Shown here one piece after another: positions 35,764 to 45,131 of a stretch of 64,000 nucleotides of DNA. Source of the DNA: Pedobacter frigidisoli (lineage in GTDB: Bacteria > Bacteroidota > Bacteroidia > Sphingobacteriales > Sphingobacteriaceae); the NCBI RefSeq assembly GCF_004331675.1, contig NZ_SJSN01000016.1, positions 62,001-126,000 of the forward strand, given 5' to 3'. Numbering within the stretch: the stretch's first letter is position 1; each line of letters begins with the position of its first letter. The notes under the pieces are model-generated. The model was not told the origin of the DNA. It saw only the letters and a program-made list of their open reading frames with translations, and did not search any database. The translations under genes and the position numbers were made by a program.

Positions 35764-36348
35764 ATGATTGCCAATTTATTGAGAGTACAAACTGCAGAGT
35801 GCCATAAGGAGTTAGAATCTTTAATGTTTGTTAACGAAATTATGAACAATTCCTTAAGCATAGTTGCTTATAAAAAGCTATTAACTATTAATTATATCAT
35901 GCACCAGAAACTGGAGAACAAATTGGCAAATATGCTAGATGCCAATTTAGGAGAAAAGCTGGGTATGAAGAATAGATTAAAGTTATCGGCATTAGAAAAA
36001 GATTTAGCGTATTGGGAAATAGATAGTTTAAGTTTGCCAGGTTTAAATTTTGATTTGTTTATCCCTGAAAAAAATAATGCAGCAATTTTAGGCGCATTGT
36101 ACGTGCTTGAAGGCGCTACATTGGGTGGAAACGTAATAAAGAAGCATATCTTGGCTAATCCAAATTTTAAAGATGCTTCTGATGGATTAAATTATTATGG
36201 AGTTTATGGAGAGGAGTTAGGCACGAAATGGAAAACATTTGTTTCTATATTAAATGAGAGCGTACCAGAGGCCGATTATGAGCAATGTGTGGAAAGCGCT
36301 AATCAAACCTTCAATAATTTGATCAACTTATCAAAACAGGTTAACTAA
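35764..36348 (+). CDS. bphO: Biliverdin-producing heme oxygenase
   Basis: 194 residues, all helical, in the bacterial heme oxygenase family. The proximal heme ligand is probably H14 (VQTAECHKELESL). The distal helix carries GALYVLEGATLGGNVIKKHI, with the Gly pair that lets heme bend the helix. It cleaves heme to biliverdin, iron and CO. Biliverdin is the chromophore attached to C11 of the neighbouring phytochrome. Iron recovery is a possible second role. A terminator-like hairpin upstream suggests partly separate expression. Confidence 0.93.
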   Translation: MIANLLRVQTAECHKELESLMFVNEIMNNSLSIVAYKKLLTINYIMHQKLENKLANMLDANLGEKLGMKNRLKLSALEKDLAYWEIDSLSLPGLNFDLFIPEKNNAAILGALYVLEGATLGGNVIKKHILANPNFKDASDGLNYYGVYGEELGTKWKTFVSILNESVPEADYEQCVESANQTFNNLINLSKQVN

Positions 36349-36530
36349 GTTGACTAAATTGCACACTAAAAATTAAAAAAATACATTTGTAATAGTGCTA
36401 GGGCATTTTTTCGATTGTGAAAATGTGCAAAACTTCTTTCAAATTAATATTTGCTTTCTGTTGTTAATTCAAGGTAAATATGTATTATTGAAAAAATAAA
36501 TTTTTTAAACCTTAAAAACATCAATTAGCG

Positions 36531-36710
36531 ATGGAAAAATTCTCAAAAGTTAAAGCTGCTGTTGCTGCGATTGAAGCAGATGTAGAAAAATTTTATAATG
36601 CTGGCAATGCAGCTGCTGGTACTCGTGTGCGTAAAGCAATGCAAGATCTTAAAGTTTTAGCACAAGAAATCCGTGCAGAAGTAACTGACAAGAAAAATAC
36701 TGGCAAATAA
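36531..36710 (+). CDS. Histone H1-like (Hc1-type) small basic protein
   Basis: 59 residues from the ATG at 36531 to the TAA at 36710. The sequence opens MEKFSKVKAAVAAIEADVEK, then GTRVRKAMQDLKVLAQEIRAEV and a basic tail KKNTGK. This matches the Hc1/histone-H1-like family common in Bacteroidota, a helical hairpin that binds DNA and compacts the nucleoid. A perfect terminator hairpin follows. It has about 180 bases of AT-rich leader. Confidence 0.85.
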   Translation: MEKFSKVKAAVAAIEADVEKFYNAGNAAAGTRVRKAMQDLKVLAQEIRAEVTDKKNTGK

Positions 36711-36728
36711 TATTTCGCGAGTAAGAAC

Positions 36729-36757
36729 AAAAAGGCCCCGATTTTCGGGGCCTTTTT
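36729..36757 (+). terminator. Strong rho-independent terminator of the Hc1-like gene
   Basis: AAAAAGGCCCCGA pairs perfectly with TCGGGGCCTTTTT around TTT, ending in T residues. Confidence 0.92.
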
Positions 36758-36847
36758 GCGTTTGGTAAAATCTATATCTCGATTTTGGGATATTCTTTGT
36801 TTGTCATATTAAAATATTGCAGGTTTATCAGCAACTAAACTAATACA

Positions 36848-36864
36848 GCGCAAACGTTTGATAC
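36848..36864. promoter_or_regulatory. LacI-type operator O2 (downstream of the lacI-like gene)
   Basis: GCGCAAACGTTTGATAC contains the 10-base perfect palindrome CAAACGTTTG at 36851-36860. The extended 14-base word ATCAAACGTTTGCG is shared, in opposite orientation, with the site at 37934. Confidence 0.6.
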
Positions 36865-36868
36865 ATTA

Positions 36869-37882
36869 TTACTTAACCTCGTTCACAATTAAATCAGATT
36901 CTACAATAGTGTTATAAAATGCTTGGTTCTCTAAGTTCGGGCTATTAATTAAATCCAAAAGAATATTGGCAGCTTTTTGTCCTTGTAAATAAGGATATTG
37001 TTCTACAGATGCCACTGGAGAATGATCTAAGTAACTTATAATGGGCAAATTGGCATAACTTACAACATCGAAATCGTTTATAACATTAAGTTTTTTAAAA
37101 TATTTTATCAAAAAAAGCGCCACGTAATCGTTAAATGCAACGATAGCGGTCGGTTTTCTTTTATGACTTAAGAATTGATCTGCAGCCTCAATAGTTCCTT
37201 TTTCAGTTAAGTCGCAATTTACAACCAAAGATGGATCAAATTTTAATCTATTGAATGTAATTGCTTGCATATAACCGTCTTTGCGCTCTTCACTTGCATA
37301 TAAAGTGCTCGGGCCATTTATCATTCCAATACTTCTATGGCCTTTTTTTAGTAGATAGTTTACAGCTTTAACAGTTGCACTTTCCAAGCTACAAGCTACA
37401 TAATGCACATTCTTAAATGGGGGAATTCTATCGAAAAATACAACAGGAATATTAAAGGAGTTTAATTTCTCAAAATGATCAAATTTCGAAGTGTCTTTAC
37501 TAATAGATACTAAAAGCCCATCTACACGTTGATTTTTCATCTTTTCAACGAGCTTCACTTCTTGCTCATAGTCATCATGAGATTGAGCAAAAATTACGGT
37601 ATAATTCTTTTTCAGCGCTTCATCTTCAATAGCCGATATTGCAGTAGAAAAAAAATGCTCAGAAAGTTCTGGTAAAATAACACCAATAGTATAAGTTTTT
37701 CCTTTTTGAAAAAGGATAGCAGCGTTATTAGGCTCGTAATTAAGTGATTTTGCCAGTTGTTTAATTTTCTCTCTTGTAACCGCTCCAATACTGGGGTGAT
37801 CATGTAATCCCCTCGATACACTGGAAGGAGAGATGTTCAAAATTTTGGCGATTTCCTTTATTGTTGTGGGTTTCGATTGCAT
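36869..37882 (-). CDS. LacI-family transcriptional regulator
   Basis: 337 residues. N-terminal helix-turn-helix TIKEIAKILNISPSSVSRGLHDHPSIG and hinge LNYEPNNAAILFQKGKTYTIGVILPEL, then the periplasmic-binding-protein-like effector domain (60-335) with FFSTAISAIEDEA, DGLLVSISKDT and GHRSIGMINGP. It binds a sugar or sugar phosphate and releases a palindromic operator of the CAAACGTTTG type. It is divergent from the GH109-like gene; identical operators sit on both sides of it, at 36851 and 37937. It probably controls the glycan locus to its right and itself. Confidence 0.94.
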   Translation of the reverse strand: MQSKPTTIKEIAKILNISPSSVSRGLHDHPSIGAVTREKIKQLAKSLNYEPNNAAILFQKGKTYTIGVILPELSEHFFSTAISAIEDEALKKNYTVIFAQSHDDYEQEVKLVEKMKNQRVDGLLVSISKDTSKFDHFEKLNSFNIPVVFFDRIPPFKNVHYVACSLESATVKAVNYLLKKGHRSIGMINGPSTLYASEERKDGYMQAITFNRLKFDPSLVVNCDLTEKGTIEAADQFLSHKRKPTAIVAFNDYVALFLIKYFKKLNVINDFDVVSYANLPIISYLDHSPVASVEQYPYLQGQKAANILLDLINSPNLENQAFYNTIVESDLIVNEVK

Positions 37883-37933
37883 TCTGACGGCTAAACTACA
37901 TTAAATTTCTTCTACTTGTAATAATACGAAATT

Positions 37934-37950
37934 AATCAAACGTTTGCGTT
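37934..37950. promoter_or_regulatory. LacI-type operator O1 in the divergent promoter region
   Basis: The perfect palindrome CAAACGTTTG lies at 37937-37946, 55 bases before the lacI-like ATG on one side and about 100 before the GH109-like ATG on the other. Confidence 0.65.
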
Positions 37951-38045
37951 GTTTTTTTTCCATCATTTGTTTTATTCAGCATATAAATATCAATACATTC
38001 GATAAATCAACTATAAAGGAGATAAGTTATCAACCAAAAACAACT

Positions 38046-39398
38046 ATGAACAGAAGACAATTTGTAAGAAATGCAGGATTAACCACTGCAGCTTTTGCAG
38101 CCATTCCAGATCAAACTATTTTTGCATCACAAGCTGATGAAAAAATTAAGGTAGTGATGATTGGAGTAGGAATGAGGGGCCAAAACCACTTAGATTTACT
38201 TTTGAAGAGAAATGATGTAGATCTTATTGCTATCTGCGATGTTGATGATAAAATGCTGCAAATGAGCAAGGCTATTATTGCTAAAAGTGGTAAGCCAATG
38301 CCGAAGATCTTTACAGGTGATGAAAATGCCTGGAAGAAAATGCTAGAACTTAAGGGCATTAAGGCAGTTATAATTGCAACACCTTGGGAACTTCATAAAC
38401 CTATGATTATAAGCGCTATTGATGCTGGTATTAAGTATATAGGCACAGAAGTAGCCTTGGGTATAAATTTACAAGATCATTGGGATGTGGTACACGCTGC
38501 AGAAAAGAGTGATGCACACGTAATGATGTTAGAAAATGTATGCTACCGAAGAGATGTACTAGCTGCATTAAGTATGGTTAGAGCAGGTATTTTTGGAGAG
38601 ATGATCCATCTTCAAGGTGGCTATCAACATGATTTAAGAGAAGTGAAATTTAATGATGGCATTAATCCTTATGGCAATGGGGTTGAATTTGGGGAGAAAG
38701 GGTTCTCAGAAGCTAAATGGAGAACAAATCATTCAGTTCATCGTAATGGGGATTTATACCCCACTCATGGCGTAGGGCCAATAGCACAATGCATAAATAT
38801 TAATAGGGGTAACCGGTTTTTAAAATTAAACTCATTCGCTACAAAATCTCGTGGATTACATAATTATATTGTAGAGAAAGGTGGAGCAACACACCCTAAT
38901 GCGAAAGTGAATTTTAGGTTAGGGGATATTGTAACAACCACATTAGATTGTGCAAATGGTGAAACCATTATTTTACAGCACGATACAAATTTGCCAAGAC
39001 CTTATTCTCTTGGATTTCGTTTTCAAGGTACAAAGGGGTTATGGATGGATGTAAATAAAAGCATTTATGTTGAGGGTGTAAGCAAGCCTCATGCTTGGGA
39101 TAGTGCGAAGGAGTGGTTGGATAAGTATGATCATCCACTTTGGAAAAAATATGGTAATGATGCGCAAGGTGCCGGTCACGGTGGAATGGATTTCTTTGTG
39201 ATTCATGCTTTTATCGAAGCCGCAAAACGCAATGAACCAACACCTTTAGATGTTTACGATGCAGCTGCGTGGAGTGCAATTACGCCTTTAAGCGAGCAAT
39301 CGATAGAAATGGGCAATGAAACTATTGATTTTCCAGATTTTACTGGTGGAAAATGGATGAGCAGAAAGCCAATTTTTGCTTTAAATGATGATTATTAG
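38046..39398 (+). CDS. GH109-type Gfo/Idh/MocA oxidoreductase (alpha-N-acetylgalactosaminidase-like)
   Basis: 450 residues from the ATG at 38046; the frame is open to 37944, but that extension lies in the operator region. The N-terminus MNRRQFVRNAGLTTAAFAAIP is a twin-arginine (Tat) signal, so the folded enzyme is exported with its cofactor. The Rossmann domain is IKVVMIGVGMRGQNHLDLL. The EVALGI and NVCYRRD blocks and RNGDLYPTHGVGPIAQ are typical of GH109, which removes GalNAc by an NAD-dependent mechanism. Other Gfo/Idh/MocA activities cannot be excluded. It is the first gene right of the LacI operator. Confidence 0.87.
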   Translation: MNRRQFVRNAGLTTAAFAAIPDQTIFASQADEKIKVVMIGVGMRGQNHLDLLLKRNDVDLIAICDVDDKMLQMSKAIIAKSGKPMPKIFTGDENAWKKMLELKGIKAVIIATPWELHKPMIISAIDAGIKYIGTEVALGINLQDHWDVVHAAEKSDAHVMMLENVCYRRDVLAALSMVRAGIFGEMIHLQGGYQHDLREVKFNDGINPYGNGVEFGEKGFSEAKWRTNHSVHRNGDLYPTHGVGPIAQCININRGNRFLKLNSFATKSRGLHNYIVEKGGATHPNAKVNFRLGDIVTTTLDCANGETIILQHDTNLPRPYSLGFRFQGTKGLWMDVNKSIYVEGVSKPHAWDSAKEWLDKYDHPLWKKYGNDAQGAGHGGMDFFVIHAFIEAAKRNEPTPLDVYDAAAWSAITPLSEQSIEMGNETIDFPDFTGGKWMSRKPIFALNDDY

Positions 39399-39534
39399 AT
39401 TACAAGATGAATACTTAAAACAGTGTAAATGTTGATTTTACAGCAAGAAATAATTGTTTATTTACAATAGCACTTACTGTAAATCATCAAAAATTTTTAT
39501 TAAATTTACATTAGGTTAATGCTAATAATGTTAT

Positions 39535-39564
39535 TTTGAATTATATAACTAAAGCTTAATTTTG
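39535..39564 (+). promoter_or_regulatory. Promoter of the ECF sigma factor gene
   Basis: TTTG at 39535-39538 and TAATTTTG at 39557-39564 are separated by 18 bases, close to the Bacteroidota -33/-7 spacing. The ATG at 39642 is 77 bases downstream. Confidence 0.55.
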
Positions 39565-39641
39565 AATCATTCAAACTGTTTCCTTCGTCCTTTTTGTGTA
39601 AGACATTTACTTTTCTTAACTCATTTTTTATAAATCGATAC

Positions 39642-40229
39642 ATGTATAAAGAATTAGAAAGTAATTTTTTTCTTTTAGTTAAATCGAACAAGGAAAAGGC
39701 GTTTCAATTAGTATTTGATGCTTATTGGGAAACGCTATACAAGCAAGCATTAAAAAAAATCCACTCAAATGATCTTGCTCAAGATTTAGTTCAGGAAGTA
39801 TTTATTTGCTTATGGGATAAAATAGATCTACTTGATGCTGAGAAAAGTGTTCTGGCTTATTTATATGCAATATTACGGAACAAGGTTTTGAAGGTTTATG
39901 AAAAGGATGAGGTGAGTTTGAGATATGCAATCAATGTGACAGCAAAAGAATCTACAGCACATATCCATTCACAAAATATTCTTCTTGAAAAGGAACTCAA
40001 AAGAATAATCGATTTAGAAATCGAACGCATCCCGCCGCGTATGAAGGAAATTTATATCCTCAAAAAAGAAGATGATCTTTCAATTAAAGAGATTGCCGAT
40101 AACTTATCACTATCTGAACAAACTATCAAAAATCAGCTCCAGAGTGCTTACACTCGCTTAAGAATGAGAGTTAAAGATTACGATTCTTCATTAGCCTTAC
40201 TTGCTATTTTTATTGCTAAACATCTCTAA
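39642..40229 (+). CDS. ECF sigma factor, FecI-like
   Basis: 195 residues from the ATG at 39642; a longer frame from a TTG at 39594 is unlikely. Region 2 is visible as KAFQLVFDAYWETLYKQALKKIHSNDLAQDLVQEVFICLWDK, and region 4 as IDLEIERIPPRMKEIYILKKEDDLSIKEIADNLSLSEQTIKNQLQSAYTRLR. It is followed by a FecR-like anti-sigma factor and a SusC-type receptor with an STN domain. In such systems substrate binding at the receptor frees the sigma factor through FecR, and the sigma factor then activates the susCD genes. Confidence 0.93.
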   Translation: MYKELESNFFLLVKSNKEKAFQLVFDAYWETLYKQALKKIHSNDLAQDLVQEVFICLWDKIDLLDAEKSVLAYLYAILRNKVLKVYEKDEVSLRYAINVTAKESTAHIHSQNILLEKELKRIIDLEIERIPPRMKEIYILKKEDDLSIKEIADNLSLSEQTIKNQLQSAYTRLRMRVKDYDSSLALLAIFIAKHL

Positions 40230-40388
40230 AACGAGGTGTTTTTACATTTACTAGCTATCCATAAGTTAATAAGTTATTTTTCTGTAAAGCGTTACTTTAA
40301 TATCCTCAACTATTAAATTTTTAAAAAAAAGATTAAGTAGTCTAGTACTTTTCTTTCCTCCATCGGATACCTAATAAACGCCATTATT

Positions 40389-41543
40389 TTGAACCAAGAC
40401 GAACTATCTCAGTTATTAATTAAATACAATAATCAAACAGCTACTCCTGATGAGAAAAGAGTTGTTGAGGATTGGTATGACCGAGTGAATGATACCCAAC
40501 CCACTATAGAGCATGAAGATTACTTTACAATAAAAAACAAAATTTTTGAGAAAGTAAAGCATCAGCTGGCTTCAAATGCAGAACCCGTAAGAAAAAACAA
40601 ATTAAAATTGTTTCGTAACGTGTTTTTAAGAGCTGCTATTTTGTTATTGGCTTTAGTTGGAGTTTCTTATTATTTTATTACACGAACTGATTCGAAAATT
40701 TTCGACGATCATTTAGTTTCTACTAAAACACATATAAAACCAGGTGGTAATAATGCCACACTTCTTTTGGCAGATGGCTCGCAAGTTATTTTAAATGAAG
40801 CGGTTGATGGACAAATTGCTAATCAGCCAGGCGTTAAAATTACTAAAACGAAAAGTGGAGAATTAATCTACAGTTTTATTGATGATGCAAATACTCAAGA
40901 GGTAAAATATAATACGGTAACTACGCCAAGAGGAGGGCAGTATCATTTAATATTGGTTGATGGTACCAATGTTTGGTTAAATGCAAACTCATCAATAAAA
41001 TTCCCTACAGTGTTTGCAACTGATAATCGTAAAGTAGAAGTAACTGGTGAGGTTTATTTAGAAGTTTCAAAAAATAAGTTGAAACCATTCTTTGTAAGTA
41101 CAAATCAATCAGAAATTAAGGTTTTAGGAACACATTTCAATATCAATGCTTATGATGAAGAAGAATATCAACGCACTACTTTACTCGAAGGATCTATTGA
41201 AATTACAAAAGGCAATGTTAAACAAGTACTCCTACCTAAACAACAAGCAAATATTAGCAAGTATTCTAATGTAATAAAACTGAAAGAAATAGAAGATTTA
41301 GATGCAATCATAGCATGGAAGAACGGCTATTTTCAATTTGAAAAAGCAGATTTAAAATCAGTAATGAGACAAATTTCAAGATGGTATGATACTGATGTGA
41401 GTTATAACGGACAGATACCAAACAAGGAATATAGCGGTAAAGTACCAAGAAATGTTGAAGTTAAAAAGCTAATTGAAATGCTATCCTATACGGGGATTTA
41501 TTGCAAGATAGAGAAAAACCAGATAACTGTAAACCCTAAATAA
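40389..41543 (+). CDS. FecR-family anti-sigma factor
   Basis: 384 residues. A cytoplasmic N-domain (1-75) is followed by one membrane segment (RAAILLLALVGVSYYFI, about 82-98) and the periplasmic FecR domain: YNTVTTPRGGQYHLILVDGTNVWLNANSSIKFP, VTGEVYLEVSKNKLKPFFVSTNQSEIKVLGTHFNINAY and LLEGSIEI. A C-terminal DUF4974-like region (LKSVMRQISRWYDTDVSYNG) follows. The start is TTG at 40389. It lies 159 bases after the ECF sigma gene and relays receptor occupancy across the inner membrane. Confidence 0.94.
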   Translation: MNQDELSQLLIKYNNQTATPDEKRVVEDWYDRVNDTQPTIEHEDYFTIKNKIFEKVKHQLASNAEPVRKNKLKLFRNVFLRAAILLLALVGVSYYFITRTDSKIFDDHLVSTKTHIKPGGNNATLLLADGSQVILNEAVDGQIANQPGVKITKTKSGELIYSFIDDANTQEVKYNTVTTPRGGQYHLILVDGTNVWLNANSSIKFPTVFATDNRKVEVTGEVYLEVSKNKLKPFFVSTNQSEIKVLGTHFNINAYDEEEYQRTTLLEGSIEITKGNVKQVLLPKQQANISKYSNVIKLKEIEDLDAIIAWKNGYFQFEKADLKSVMRQISRWYDTDVSYNGQIPNKEYSGKVPRNVEVKKLIEMLSYTGIYCKIEKNQITVNPK

Positions 41544-41635
41544 ACAACCAAACCAATCTAATCCTTAAAAAAAATATTGTTATGAAGAAAAAATAACTAA
41601 GCCGTAAATGCCAACTGATTAATCTGCCGAAAAAA

Positions 41636-41664
41636 AACGAGAAGTGTTCGTACCACTTCCCGTT
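41636..41664. other. Inverted repeat just upstream of the susC -7 box
   Basis: AACGAGAAGTG (41636-41646) and CACTTCCCGTT (41654-41664) pair at 10 of 11 positions around TTCGTAC. It could end the fecR transcript or act as a sigma/activator site, because it covers the -33 to -10 window of the next promoter. Confidence 0.5.
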
Positions 41665-41665
41665 A

Positions 41666-41673
41666 TAATTTTG
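41666..41673 (+). promoter_or_regulatory. Predicted -7 box of the susC-susD promoter
   Basis: TAATTTTG matches TAnnTTTG, 86 bases before the susC ATG and directly after an inverted repeat. The promoter may instead be read by the ECF sigma, which recognises other sequences. Confidence 0.4.
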
Positions 41674-41758
41674 GGATTAACAATCCTATTCAGAAAATCT
41701 GTACTAGGAAAACAATAAGTTATCTAAGCTATAATGTTTTAAACCCAAATTCAAAGTT

Positions 41759-44700
41759 ATGAATTTTAATACATTCAACACAACTGTATTTCGTATACAG
41801 TATCATCCCAAAAAATTACTATTAGTAATGAAGCTAACAACAATACTTTTACTCGCAACCCTCTGCCAGGTTAGTGCAAGTGTTTATAGCCAAAACATCA
41901 CATTGAAGCAGAAAAACGTTTCAATAAATGCCGTATTTAAATCAATAGAAAAGCAAAGCGAATATGTTTTTTTATACGATAATTTGGAATTATCCAATGC
42001 ACAAAAAATTACAATTGATGTTAAAAATGCTTCAATTGATCAGGTTTTAGATTTGTGTTTTAAAAATCAAGCCTTAAGTTACAAGATTTTTGAAAAAACA
42101 ATTGTGCTCAGAAAAAAAGATCAATTAACCAAGCCAGTATTATTTGAAATTATTAGAGGTAAGATTTTAGATGAAACTGGATTGCCGATTATTGGCGCAA
42201 GTATTTTGGTTAAGGGTACCAAAATTGGTGCAGTAACCGATGTTAATGGTAATTTTAGTATCAATACAAGTAACGGTGCCGTTTTAGTGGTATCGTATAT
42301 TGGATACGAAGCCCAAGAAATAAACATTGGAGAAAGTAAGAATTATACTATCTCTTTAAAACCATCTGAAAATAGTTTAAATGATGTTGTAGTAACTGCT
42401 TTAGGTGTAAAAAGATCTGAAAAGTCCTTAGGCTATGCCGTTCAAAGAGTATCAGGCGAAGCATTGAATACGGTAAAAGGAGTAGATTTAGGTACATCAC
42501 TAACTGGTCGTGTTGCGGGTTTAGTAGTAAAAAACTCCACTGAATTTAACGCCAAGCCAACGCTTGAGTTAAGGGGCGAAACAGCTATTTTGGTTGTTGA
42601 TGGTGTAGATTACGATAATTTAAGCCTTCGAGATATTCCAACTGACGACATCGAGAGTATCGATATTCTTAAAGGTCCGACTGCATCGGCACTATATGGC
42701 GCCAGAGCTCTTGGTGGTGTATATTTAATTACCACAAAAAAAGGAGCGGCTGGTAAAGGTTTTTCTGTTGATATAAATAGTAATACCATGTTGCAACTTG
42801 GTTACTTAGCTATACCAGAAGTGCAATCATCTTATGGGCGAGGTACTTATGGTGCCTTGGATAACGATTATGTTTGGGGCCCACGCTTAGACGTTGGTAA
42901 TACCGGCAGAGATTGGAATCCAGTAACCACACAATATGAAGATGGACGGCCATTAAACTCAGTAGGGAAAGATAATTTGCGCAATTTCATGAGTACTGGT
43001 GTGGTAGCCAATAATAATATTACCGTTGCACAAAGTGGAGAAAACGGTAGTTTTAAAATTGGTTTAAATCACATTTACAACAAGGGGCAGTTTCCTAATC
43101 AAGAACTCAATAGCTTTAATTTAACCAGCGGTGGAGAAATAAAAGTGAATGATAAATTCAAAATAGAGAGTCATTTTGGTTTGAGCCGCCGTTCTGCTCC
43201 CCAAACCTGGGGAAGTGGTTATGGAAACCAAGGTTATCTGTATCAAATTGTAATGTGGACAGGAACTGAATATGACATTAGAGATTACAAGGATTATTGG
43301 AAAGTACCTAATCAAACTCAGAATTGGTTGTATACCAATTGGTACGATAATCCATATCTAATTGCCAACGAAAAGCTTGTTGGAATTCAAGAAAATACAG
43401 TAAACGCAAGTGTAACAGCAAATTATAAATTTACACCAGATTTAAATTTAATGTTGCGATTAGGTTATGATAATTATAATAATCGAAATACTCAACGTAA
43501 CCCAACGGCAAATATTTATTCTACACGTGGTGGTTGGGATGCAAAGGGAATGTATTATATAAACGATGAAAAAGGATACAGTACCAGTAACGATTTAATT
43601 TTAACTTATACAAAAAAAGTAAATAAATTCAATTTTGACGTTTTAGCTGGAGGTAACTTTTTTCATAAAGAAGATGAAACCTTATCTGGCAATACTCAGG
43701 GAGGTTTAATTTCTCCAACTTTTTTCTCATTAAGAGGTTCTGTTCAGCCAGTAAGCGTTGGCCAAAGTTTCTCGCCAAAAGAGACTAGCAGTATTTACTC
43801 AAGAGCATCTATAGGATATAATAATGCTATATTTTTAGATTTTACCGGAAGAAACGATTGGATTTCCACTCAACCAAAATCTACAAGGTCTTATTTTTAT
43901 CCTTCAATAGGATCAAGTGTGGTAATTTCCGATTTAATCAAAATGCCCACATTCGTAGATATGTTTAAGTTACGTGGATCTTTCGCGGTTTTTAAAACCC
44001 CCGCTGAAATTTTTGCGATAAATAGACCTTACAGCACTTCGGCAAATGTTTGGAATGGGTTAAATTCAGCCAGTTATTCGTCATCCCTATTAGGAGATAG
44101 CGATGTGTTACCAAGCTCTGCACGTACTTGGGAAATTGGTACTGCTGGGTATTTGTTCAAAAAGCGCTTACATTTTGATGTAGCTTATTTTAATAAATAC
44201 TACTATAATCAGCAAACGTATGCGCCCATACCATCATCATCTGGTTTTACAAGTAAATTAGTTAATACTAATGAAACCTATACCCGCCGCGGATGGGAAA
44301 TTACTGTGGATGGAGATGTAATCAAAAATGAAAACTTTAATTGGAATTCCCAAATAAATTGGTCAAATCAGCACCGCTATTACGATAAATTAGATCCAGT
44401 TTATTCGCCTGATGAATTGTATGTTAAAAAAGGCGAGCGTCTAGATACTTACTTATCTTCTTATTGGCTAACGGATCCTAATGGGAATGTGATCCATGAA
44501 AATGGTTATCCAGTTTCGAGTGATTATGATAAAAAATATGGATACAGCGATCCCGATTTTAGCTTTGGTTTCATCAATAACTTTAGGTACAAGAGTTGGA
44601 ATTTAGGGTTAAATATTGATGGCAGAATAGGCGGATTGATGTATAATTACATTTATGATAAAATGTTCGATTCGGGAACAAATCCAGAAACTGATAACCA

Positions 44701-45112
44701 ATTTCGTTACGATCAGGTAGTTAATGGGTTAACCAATTATGTAGGTGCTGGAGTTAAGGTGGTATCTGGATCTGTTACTTATGATAAATATGGAAATATA
44801 ACTGCAGATAGCCGTAAATATGCTCCAAATGATGCAGAAGTAGCTTACCAAGATTATGCTCAAAATTTTAGAGGTGGCGATATGGGTATTCAAAAGGAAA
44901 CATTTGTAAAGCTTAGGGAAGTGTCACTAGGCTACAGTTTTCCAACTAAATTCGTTTCTAAATTAGGAATGAGAAGAGCTTCAGTTTCCATTACTGGTCA
45001 AAACCTACTATTACTAACTGGATTTAAATTTTCCGATCCTGATGTTGATACGGAGAACTTAAATGCGCCATCTCAACGATTGCTAGGTTTTAATGTCAAA
45101 ATCGGATTTTAA
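41759..45112 (+). CDS. SusC/RagA-type TonB-linked outer-membrane receptor with STN signalling domain
   Basis: 1117 residues. A signal segment (KLTTILLLATLCQVSASVYSQ) is preceded by a 23-residue extension; a second ATG at 41828 could be the true start. Then come an STN domain (about 45-115: NAVFKSIEKQSEYVFLYDN), a CarboxypepD_reg-like domain (125-205: GKILDETGLPIIGASILVKGT), a plug (LNDVVVTALGVKRSEKSLGYAVQRVSGEAL ... GPTASALYGARALGGVYLITTKKG), and a beta-barrel to GFNVKIGF. It imports oligosaccharides with SusD as lid. The STN domain contacts the FecR-like protein upstream. Confidence 0.95.
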   Translation: MNFNTFNTTVFRIQYHPKKLLLVMKLTTILLLATLCQVSASVYSQNITLKQKNVSINAVFKSIEKQSEYVFLYDNLELSNAQKITIDVKNASIDQVLDLCFKNQALSYKIFEKTIVLRKKDQLTKPVLFEIIRGKILDETGLPIIGASILVKGTKIGAVTDVNGNFSINTSNGAVLVVSYIGYEAQEINIGESKNYTISLKPSENSLNDVVVTALGVKRSEKSLGYAVQRVSGEALNTVKGVDLGTSLTGRVAGLVVKNSTEFNAKPTLELRGETAILVVDGVDYDNLSLRDIPTDDIESIDILKGPTASALYGARALGGVYLITTKKGAAGKGFSVDINSNTMLQLGYLAIPEVQSSYGRGTYGALDNDYVWGPRLDVGNTGRDWNPVTTQYEDGRPLNSVGKDNLRNFMSTGVVANNNITVAQSGENGSFKIGLNHIYNKGQFPNQELNSFNLTSGGEIKVNDKFKIESHFGLSRRSAPQTWGSGYGNQGYLYQIVMWTGTEYDIRDYKDYWKVPNQTQNWLYTNWYDNPYLIANEKLVGIQENTVNASVTANYKFTPDLNLMLRLGYDNYNNRNTQRNPTANIYSTRGGWDAKGMYYINDEKGYSTSNDLILTYTKKVNKFNFDVLAGGNFFHKEDETLSGNTQGGLISPTFFSLRGSVQPVSVGQSFSPKETSSIYSRASIGYNNAIFLDFTGRNDWISTQPKSTRSYFYPSIGSSVVISDLIKMPTFVDMFKLRGSFAVFKTPAEIFAINRPYSTSANVWNGLNSASYSSSLLGDSDVLPSSARTWEIGTAGYLFKKRLHFDVAYFNKYYYNQQTYAPIPSSSGFTSKLVNTNETYTRRGWEITVDGDVIKNENFNWNSQINWSNQHRYYDKLDPVYSPDELYVKKGERLDTYLSSYWLTDPNGNVIHENGYPVSSDYDKKYGYSDPDFSFGFINNFRYKSWNLGLNIDGRIGGLMYNYIYDKMFDSGTNPETDNQFRYDQVVNGLTNYVGAGVKVVSGSVTYDKYGNITADSRKYAPNDAEVAYQDYAQNFRGGDMGIQKETFVKLREVSLGYSFPTKFVSKLGMRRASVSITGQNLLLLTGFKFSDPDVDTENLNAPSQRLLGFNVKIGF

Positions 45113-45131
45113 TAATTCACCTTATTTAAAC

